Part shown: positions 59,569-64,000 of the stretch, one piece after another
Layout: every line of letters starts with the position of its first letter
Numbering within the stretch: the first letter of the stretch is position 1
DNA from: a virus
Virus record (IMG/VR): IMGVR_UViG_3300020204_000009
Span: 93,282-157,281 of that record
DNA length: 64,000 bases
Direction: 5' to 3' (one strand)
Made by a program: the position numbers and the translations under genes
Notes under the pieces: model-generated
What the model was told of the DNA's origin: nothing
Databases searched by the model: none
What the model saw: the letters and a program-made list of their open reading frames with translations, nothing else

Positions 59569-60066
59569 ATGATAACAGTATCTGCCGGATATAAGCAAGA
59601 ACGTGAAGCATATGTAGTAGGATTTGGTCTTTCTGAAGACAATCTTGTTGAATTGCGGAAATCCCGCCCCATCGCTGTTGCTAATGACCGTGTTAAACTT
59701 CCCCCACCTGGGTGTGATTTCGTCATTCTCGCTGTGAAAGATCGAGAAGCAATTCAGAATGAATTAGACACAATACTATCACGTGTCCCTGTTATGACGG
59801 ATGCATCTGTTCCAGTCATGTACATTGATAATAGTTTCTATGTCGCTGTTTTGAGTAAATCTGATGGGCGGATTCTGTATGTAATCATACTCGATGATAT
59901 ATCTTACCAAAAGCTTCGAGATAAGGTATTTCTCACTTTTCGATCACGTTCCGTTGAGGGTAGTACGACTTCTATTGAAGTCATTATCTTCTGGGGACTA
60001 ACCGAAGCTGAGATGAAACAGAAATTCGAAGAACGTGGGCTGATCTTCGACCCGAATATGAATTGA
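59569..60066 (+). CDS. Hypothetical protein (165 residues)
   Basis: Start ATG 59569 chosen because the frame further upstream is antisense-like repeat sequence and crosses the terminator. Only a weak CGGAT site. Alpha/beta protein with GFGLSEDNLVELRKSRPIAV, a PPPGCDFVILAVKDREAI segment and a C-terminal LTEAEMKQKFEERGLI helix. No family recognised. Followed 13 bases later by the nuclease gene. Confidence 0.65.
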   Translation: MITVSAGYKQEREAYVVGFGLSEDNLVELRKSRPIAVANDRVKLPPPGCDFVILAVKDREAIQNELDTILSRVPVMTDASVPVMYIDNSFYVAVLSKSDGRILYVIILDDISYQKLRDKVFLTFRSRSVEGSTTSIEVIIFWGLTEAEMKQKFEERGLIFDPNMN

Positions 60067-60079
60067 TATATAAGGTACT

Positions 60080-60979
60080 ATGGCTACCAATTTTGATGAT
60101 ATTACGTTCGACGCACAATCGCATACCTATAGGCTTGGTAATCAGGCTCTGATTCCTGTTACGTCCATTGTGAAATGGTTGACTCCAGAATTCCGTAGTG
60201 ACGAAATGTTGGAAACAAAAGCCGCCACATCTGGAAGATCGAAAGCGGATATCCAAGCCGAATGGGATTCGAAGCGTGATATTGGATTAGACAAAGGTAC
60301 GCGGGTCCACAATTATATCGAGAATGTTCTTGAAGGACGTGATCCGCGTTTATTGCTTTCTGTCAACGACCATTTACATGAAATGAAACAATTTGACATC
60401 GCCTGGGGGCGTATGTGCTCCAGATTGTCAGCGAAATTTGATCGTAAGGAGTGGACTGTTGGTGATGCTGAATTAGGTGTTGCTGGGCGAGTGGATGCTA
60501 TTTTACGGATCGTTATTGAATCCGAAGAAAAGCGATGCTTGTTCGACTGGAAGACTGGGAAATTCATGGTTCGGAAGTATGCTCGTGAAACGATGCTTCC
60601 GCCATTTGATGATCTTCCATGTTGTGAAGAAATTAAATATAGTATTCAGTTGAGCCTATATCGCTTGATTATCGAACGAAATACCGATGAGCGATTATTC
60701 AATGGATTTATTCTACATCTCCCTGCCGAATATCAACACAATCTTTACAATGTAATCGATTTGCGAGAACGTCTTGAAACGTGGCTGCTTAAAATGCGGG
60801 CAGAAGGGCGTCTAGGCGATCCAGAGGGCGACAAGAAAGCCTTGCGAGTGGCTAAATCTCTGGATCAATTCGATGATGATATTCTTCGAATTCTGTCGCC
60901 GCAATCTCGCAAAAAATTGTTATTGAAAGCGGCGAAGTTGTTAAAGCGTGGCCAGCAATATTTTAATGAGCCGACATAG
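60080..60979 (+). CDS. PD-(D/E)XK nuclease of the RecB/Cas4-like family
   Basis: 299 residues with AAGG before ATG. Motifs in order: GTRVHNYIE (family His), GVAGRVDAIL (catalytic Asp), FDWKTGK (D-x-K with basic residue) and YSIQLSLYRLII (Q-x3-Y). These define the RecB-type exonuclease fold. Probably degrades or processes DNA ends in phage recombination or host DNA breakdown. The last seven codons and the stop form the left arm of a 29-base perfect inverted repeat. Confidence 0.85.
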   Translation: MATNFDDITFDAQSHTYRLGNQALIPVTSIVKWLTPEFRSDEMLETKAATSGRSKADIQAEWDSKRDIGLDKGTRVHNYIENVLEGRDPRLLLSVNDHLHEMKQFDIAWGRMCSRLSAKFDRKEWTVGDAELGVAGRVDAILRIVIESEEKRCLFDWKTGKFMVRKYARETMLPPFDDLPCCEEIKYSIQLSLYRLIIERNTDERLFNGFILHLPAEYQHNLYNVIDLRERLETWLLKMRAEGRLGDPEGDKKALRVAKSLDQFDDDILRILSPQSRKKLLLKAAKLLKRGQQYFNEPT

Positions 60980-61027
60980 AAGAAGGCCGCTTTCACGACC
61001 TTCTTCTATGTCGGCTCATTAAAATAT
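60958..61027. repeat. 29-base-pair perfect inverted repeat
   Basis: Left arm 60958-60986 is the exact reverse complement of right arm 60999-61027, with a 12-base spacer CCGCTTTCACGA. The left arm contains the end of the nuclease gene including its stop; the right arm ends 5 bases before the acetyltransferase ATG. No U-tract follows, so it is not a standard terminator. RNA folding would bring the acetyltransferase start next to a very stable stem. Confidence 0.95.
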
Positions 61028-61032
61028 AGTGC

Positions 61033-61518
61033 ATGAAACTTCGCACTATACTCGAATTCGTAGAACCTGAGATTAATGCGGCAGATCCCGAAGATTGGGA
61101 GGCTGCTGATCAGGCAGACCGTATTGCTAGCAATTCGGGAATTAGAATATCTCGGAATAAAGAGTTAACACTAGTCGCACAAGTAGGTGGCGAAGTTGTC
61201 GGGGCGGTTTGGTCAGCGTTCGAACGTGACGATGAAGCAAGTCAAGAATACGGAGAGGATGTATACCGCTTCGATTTTGACGTTGCAGTTGATCCAAAAT
61301 CGCGAGCGATGGGCATGGCGTCTGCTCGGATTGGGCCAAAACTTATTGATGCTGCTTTAGACCACTACCGCTCACTGAAATCTGAATTTGGAAATGCCTA
61401 CATCCGTGTGTATGTTGTGAATCCGAAATTAGCCGGTTATCTGGAACGACGTTACGGATTTGAACCGGAAGGACGTGGATGGTCTCAAGATAGTTTACAT
61501 ATGATTTATCACGGATAA
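61033..61518 (+). CDS. GNAT acetyltransferase with capsid-targeting-like N-terminus
   Basis: 161 residues. The GNAT fold is visible: LTLVAQVGGEVVGAVWSAFERDD, motif A VDPKSRAMGMASARIGPKLI (R-x-x-G-x-A, acetyl-CoA binding, about 86-105) and AYIRVYVVNPKLAGYLERRYGFEPEG (motif B). The N-terminus MKLRTILEF precedes the fold and matches the putative packaging/cleavage signal of two other genes (I-L-E|F). No ribosome site is seen; the 29-pair hairpin ends 5 bases upstream. Substrate unknown; modification of a host protein after ejection is a possible role. Confidence 0.85.
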   Translation: MKLRTILEFVEPEINAADPEDWEAADQADRIASNSGIRISRNKELTLVAQVGGEVVGAVWSAFERDDEASQEYGEDVYRFDFDVAVDPKSRAMGMASARIGPKLIDAALDHYRSLKSEFGNAYIRVYVVNPKLAGYLERRYGFEPEGRGWSQDSLHMIYHG

Positions 61519-62544
61519 TCCGGGCGTTTGTGTATTTCGAGCGATCTTGTCTTTGTCGATTCTCAGATTTGTGATAATATTTGTCATTCGTTCAATCATA
61601 AATCCCAATAATACTGCCGCGTCTGGAAAAACGATCCTTTCGGCACTTGAATGGCTGATATCTAGCTCGTTCCACAGTTCAATATTCTGCATTACTGTGG
61701 TTTGATATCCTCTAATTACTCTGGCTAGACCACAAATATTCTCACATTGTATAGGATTTCGCTTGTGCGGCATGCTGGATGATCCGACTTGGTTTTCTTC
61801 AAATCCTTCTGCCATTTCTTCTATTCCGCTTTGTGATAATAGCCGAATATCGGTTGCAATTTTCGCGATTGCACTTGCCAATAATGCCCATTCATTCATG
61901 CGTTCTGCATAGATGCCACGGTGGATGATCTGCCCATCATACAAGCCTTCGACGAGATTCAGTTTAGACAGCGTGTTTATAACGACAGCACGATTGACAT
62001 ACTTTAGTGATCCTACACTATCCGCCAATCGTCCGTAATAAGCACATTTGAATGTTCCGTACCTGAGAATTGTGTGCAAATATGTATCGAACTTTTGGCT
62101 GAGTGGCATTAGTTCTGCGGCCTGCCCATGAGTTCGTCCCACGATCATAATTCCATCACACTCAGAGATTTTCTGCTTGAGTATAGATACGAGTGCTCGC
62201 AAGAGATCAGTGATAACTTCATTGCTGGCACGGATCATCATAGAAAAAGCGGTGTCAACAATGTCCGATGAAGTCAAACCATAATGCACGAATCGGCTGA
62301 ATAATGGATCAGTTTCGTGTACTTTCGATTCGAGCCACTCAACGAATGCGACTACATCGTGTTTCGTTTGCATTTCTCTCGATTGGATGTCATCGATCCA
62401 CGATGACTCGAAATGATCAGGGGCGAGAATGGAGACGGCTTTTAGTTCTGACAGAAATGATAATTCAATTTGCGTCCATACAAGGTATTTATTGCCAATG
62501 GACCAAATTTCTGAGATTTTTGGGTGATCGTATCGTGGTAACAT
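61495..62544 (-). CDS. purB: Adenylosuccinate lyase lacking the C-terminal domain
   Basis: 349 residues against about 430 in bacteria; GGAGAAG site before ATG 62544. Domain 1 and the long helical domain 2 are intact: TKHDVVAFVEWLE (active-site His), HYGLTSSDIVDTA, GRTHGQAAELMPLSQKF (second His) and the signature loop GSSSMPHKRNP with catalytic Ser. ARVIRGYQTTVMQN and DISHSSAERIVFPDA also match bacterial PurB closely. The chain stops where domain 3 would begin. It would make AMP or AICAR from succinyl precursors. Convergent with the acetyltransferase (24-base overlap). Confidence 0.9.
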   Translation of the reverse strand: MLPRYDHPKISEIWSIGNKYLVWTQIELSFLSELKAVSILAPDHFESSWIDDIQSREMQTKHDVVAFVEWLESKVHETDPLFSRFVHYGLTSSDIVDTAFSMMIRASNEVITDLLRALVSILKQKISECDGIMIVGRTHGQAAELMPLSQKFDTYLHTILRYGTFKCAYYGRLADSVGSLKYVNRAVVINTLSKLNLVEGLYDGQIIHRGIYAERMNEWALLASAIAKIATDIRLLSQSGIEEMAEGFEENQVGSSSMPHKRNPIQCENICGLARVIRGYQTTVMQNIELWNELDISHSSAERIVFPDAAVLLGFMIERMTNIITNLRIDKDKIARNTQTPGLSVINHM

Positions 62545-62596
62545 TTTCTTCTCCGATAACTTTTTCTAGCTTTAAAACTTTGGAGAGGTCAGTTGA

Positions 62597-62788
62597 ATGT
62601 ATGTAATTTTTGATAATCTAACCGGGAAATATTATACCGGTAATGGTTGGAATGCTGCATTGAAGCTAGCTCTTCAGCAAACTAAACTTCGTGCTGAAGA
62701 ATTAGCTGAATCGATGAATATGCATGTTGCTCGTGGATGGATCAAAGGCGAATTCGTGTTGATTGACTACGATTCAATAGATAATTGA
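62597..62788 (+). CDS. Small hypothetical protein (63 residues)
   Basis: Good GGAGAGG site before ATG. The sequence begins MYVIFDNLTGKYYTG, then a helix (ALKLALQQTKLRAEELAESM), then GEFVLIDYD. It looks like a small alpha/beta protein. TGATG coupling to the methyltransferase-like gene. No function recognised. Confidence 0.7.
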   Translation: MYVIFDNLTGKYYTGNGWNAALKLALQQTKLRAEELAESMNMHVARGWIKGEFVLIDYDSIDN

Positions 62789-63501
62789 TGCTCCAACACA
62801 AACGAAACGAACGATGGGAACCGTCTGCCGACCAACTCAGGCAATCGATCAAGGAGCGGACATTACAGATACTTGGCGGTAGCTTAGAATTTCCTACTGA
62901 TCATCGTCTTCGATATCTCCTTGATAATATTGAATGCAATCAATTAACTGCTGTTGAATTCGGATCATGGCATGGTTGGCATACCGCCACGCTATCCAGA
63001 AAGTTTCGGCATGTGATTGCCGTCGATGCCCGCCCCACCAATGTCGCATTTGCCCTATTGAGGCTAAAATTGTTGGGCATTAATAATGTTGATGTAGTTT
63101 TATCCGATGTTCAATCATTTGAATTTAACTGTGACGTTCTAGTTCATATCGGGGTTTTATATCATTTGTCATTCCCGATCAAGCATTTATACCATGTGTT
63201 GCCAAAATGTCATACTATCTGCCTCGATACCCATATTGGCGACGAGGACCGTCCTCATTTGACGCCATCATATGAAGTGTACAATGATGAGATATATTAT
63301 GGCAAAAATTTCCCTGATGGTGACTGGGATGATGCGTTGAGTGGAGTTTGTGGTACTAGTTTTTGGCCTAATTTGGCTGAGATTCATCGTGTTCTTAATA
63401 ATTTGCGATTCAAGATTTTACACGAACATCGGCATATGGTTGATCCTGGCCCGCGTGTGACTATTGTCGCTTCGAAACGATGCGGCAGGATTCTCATGTG
63501 A
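62788..63501 (+). CDS. SAM-dependent methyltransferase-like protein
   Basis: 237 residues from ATG 62788, overlapping the previous stop. Class I Rossmann pattern: LTAVEFGSWHGWHTATLSRKF (motif I, with a changed ExGxxxG as EFGSWHG), VIAVDARPTNV (motif II acidic residue), VVLSDVQSFEF and DVLVHIGVLYHLSFP (motif IV region). The rest resembles class I small-molecule or sugar methyltransferases of phages and surface-polysaccharide clusters. Substrate unknown; a sugar or tail-fibre target fits the glycosylation genes. Confidence 0.75.
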   Translation: MLQHKRNERWEPSADQLRQSIKERTLQILGGSLEFPTDHRLRYLLDNIECNQLTAVEFGSWHGWHTATLSRKFRHVIAVDARPTNVAFALLRLKLLGINNVDVVLSDVQSFEFNCDVLVHIGVLYHLSFPIKHLYHVLPKCHTICLDTHIGDEDRPHLTPSYEVYNDEIYYGKNFPDGDWDDALSGVCGTSFWPNLAEIHRVLNNLRFKILHEHRHMVDPGPRVTIVASKRCGRILM

Positions 63502-63528
63502 GTATGTGCCCTAAAAATGGTGACAAGG

Positions 63529-63867
63529 TCAAGTGAAATGTGTCACATAAAATCTCCAAATTTGCGCATAGCAAACGCCCCAGCTTGCGCGATGCGCTTC
63601 AACCGCTACGCCGTTAAGCTCTTGATCGAGTGCGTGCGCGTACTCGTGGAGTAACGTGTCAATCGCAGACAATGCCGACAAGTGTGTATCTACTTCAATA
63701 ACAAAACGAATTATAGATCCATCGTTGTCGAGATATGTGATACAACTCCCACAGATTTTTTGCTTATTCAGTTTTTTACACACAATTCGCAAAGGACGTG
63801 ACAACGGAAACTCACGCCGCAACTTTCGAGCAAGTGTTTTAAAATTGTTTTGCATATTGCGTGCCAT
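63529..63867 (-). CDS. SprT-like zinc metallopeptidase domain protein
   Basis: 112 residues, AAGGAGGG site before ATG 63867. It contains the HEYAH zinc motif (about 74-78) inside DTLLHEYAHALDQ, and a later H-x3-WG (HRASWG) typical of SprT-like proteins. SprT/SPRTN proteases cut DNA-protein crosslinks or act on chromatin proteins. Short for the family and without the C-terminal zinc ribbon. Stand-alone SprT-like proteins occur in several large phages. Confidence 0.8.
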   Translation of the reverse strand: MARNMQNNFKTLARKLRREFPLSRPLRIVCKKLNKQKICGSCITYLDNDGSIIRFVIEVDTHLSALSAIDTLLHEYAHALDQELNGVAVEAHRASWGVCYAQIWRFYVTHFT

Positions 63868-63891
63868 AGTACCCTCCTTGGTATGGCTTGT

Positions 63892-64000
63892 TTAATTTCC
63901 GAGAGGTCTCCCGGTGTAACTGTTGATGTTCACCTGCATTCTTGCAATAGGTCCCTCACTGTGATCCCAAACAAAAGCCATTGCGCCTCGCTGTTGCCAG
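63892..64000 (-). CDS. C-terminal end of a gene entering from the right edge
   Basis: The reverse strand is open from the window edge to TAA at 63892-63894, encoding 35 residues that end in QVNINSYTGRPLGN. Composition is protein-like and it lies head-to-tail with the SprT-like gene (24-base gap). Too short to assign. Confidence 0.55.
   Translation of the reverse strand, partial: WQQRGAMAFVWDHSEGPIARMQVNINSYTGRPLGN

Noticed and set aside
60958-61027. Intrinsic terminator or insertion-sequence ends
   Set aside because: No U-tract after the stem, no transposase or target duplication; the spacer is only 12 bases.

Overview
The window is a piece of the genome of a large tailed bacteriophage with a contractile tail, distantly related to T4. 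It encodes a nearly complete T4-style morphogenesis set: neck and tail-terminator candidates, sheath, three tube paralogues, hub, spike, gp53/gp25/gp6-like wedge proteins, tape measure, both terminase subunits, portal, a large prohead-core protein, gp21-like protease, scaffold and gp23-like capsid. A gp55-like late sigma factor, a UvsW-like helicase, a TOPRIM primase, a RecB-like nuclease and an NAD-dependent DNA ligase are also present. Genes are tightly packed (many ATGA/TAATG junctions) and mostly have AGGAG-type ribosome binding sites. No DNA polymerase, integrase or lysis cassette was recognised, so the window is only part of a larger genome. Two secreted, repeat-rich proteins (10184-10639, 59070-59432) look like Planctomycete surface proteins. 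That makes a Planctomycete host plausible, but this is inference only.

Layout. 1-3.7 kb: glycosyltransferases, a macro-domain protein and small unknowns. 3.7-4.3 kb: a structured, tRNA-like RNA region followed by an acyl carrier protein. 4.3-10.6 kb: ligase, a dihydroorotase-like protein that has lost most catalytic residues, GDP-mannose dehydratase and a secreted Cys-rich protein. 10.8-24 kb: minor virion proteins, neck, sheath, tubes and a gp26/tail-chaperone-like pair joined by a probable frameshift. 24-27.5 kb: PAS protein, membrane protein, primase and WGR protein. 27.5-39 kb: hub, tape measure, spike and baseplate wedge. 39-47 kb: cupin, class II ribonucleotide reductase, a Tat-signal protein, helicase and sigma factor. 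47-59 kb: terminase, portal, prohead core, protease, scaffold and capsid. 59-64 kb: secreted repeat protein, nuclease, GNAT acetyltransferase, truncated adenylosuccinate lyase, methyltransferase and SprT-like protein.

How the genes fit together. The gp55-like sigma factor could drive late transcription from TATAAATA-type promoters; one exact copy and some near matches are visible. Ligase, reductase, primase, helicase and nuclease serve DNA synthesis and recombination. Glycosyltransferases, GDP-mannose dehydratase and a cupin suggest sugar decoration of virion or host. Three unrelated proteins share an N-terminus of the form MKL(R/S)xIxE that resembles the T4 capsid-targeting sequence cut by the gp21 protease. 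They are an acetyltransferase, a Tat-signal protein and an unknown. The most interesting hypothesis from the window is that these are packaged and ejected into the host as an effector set.
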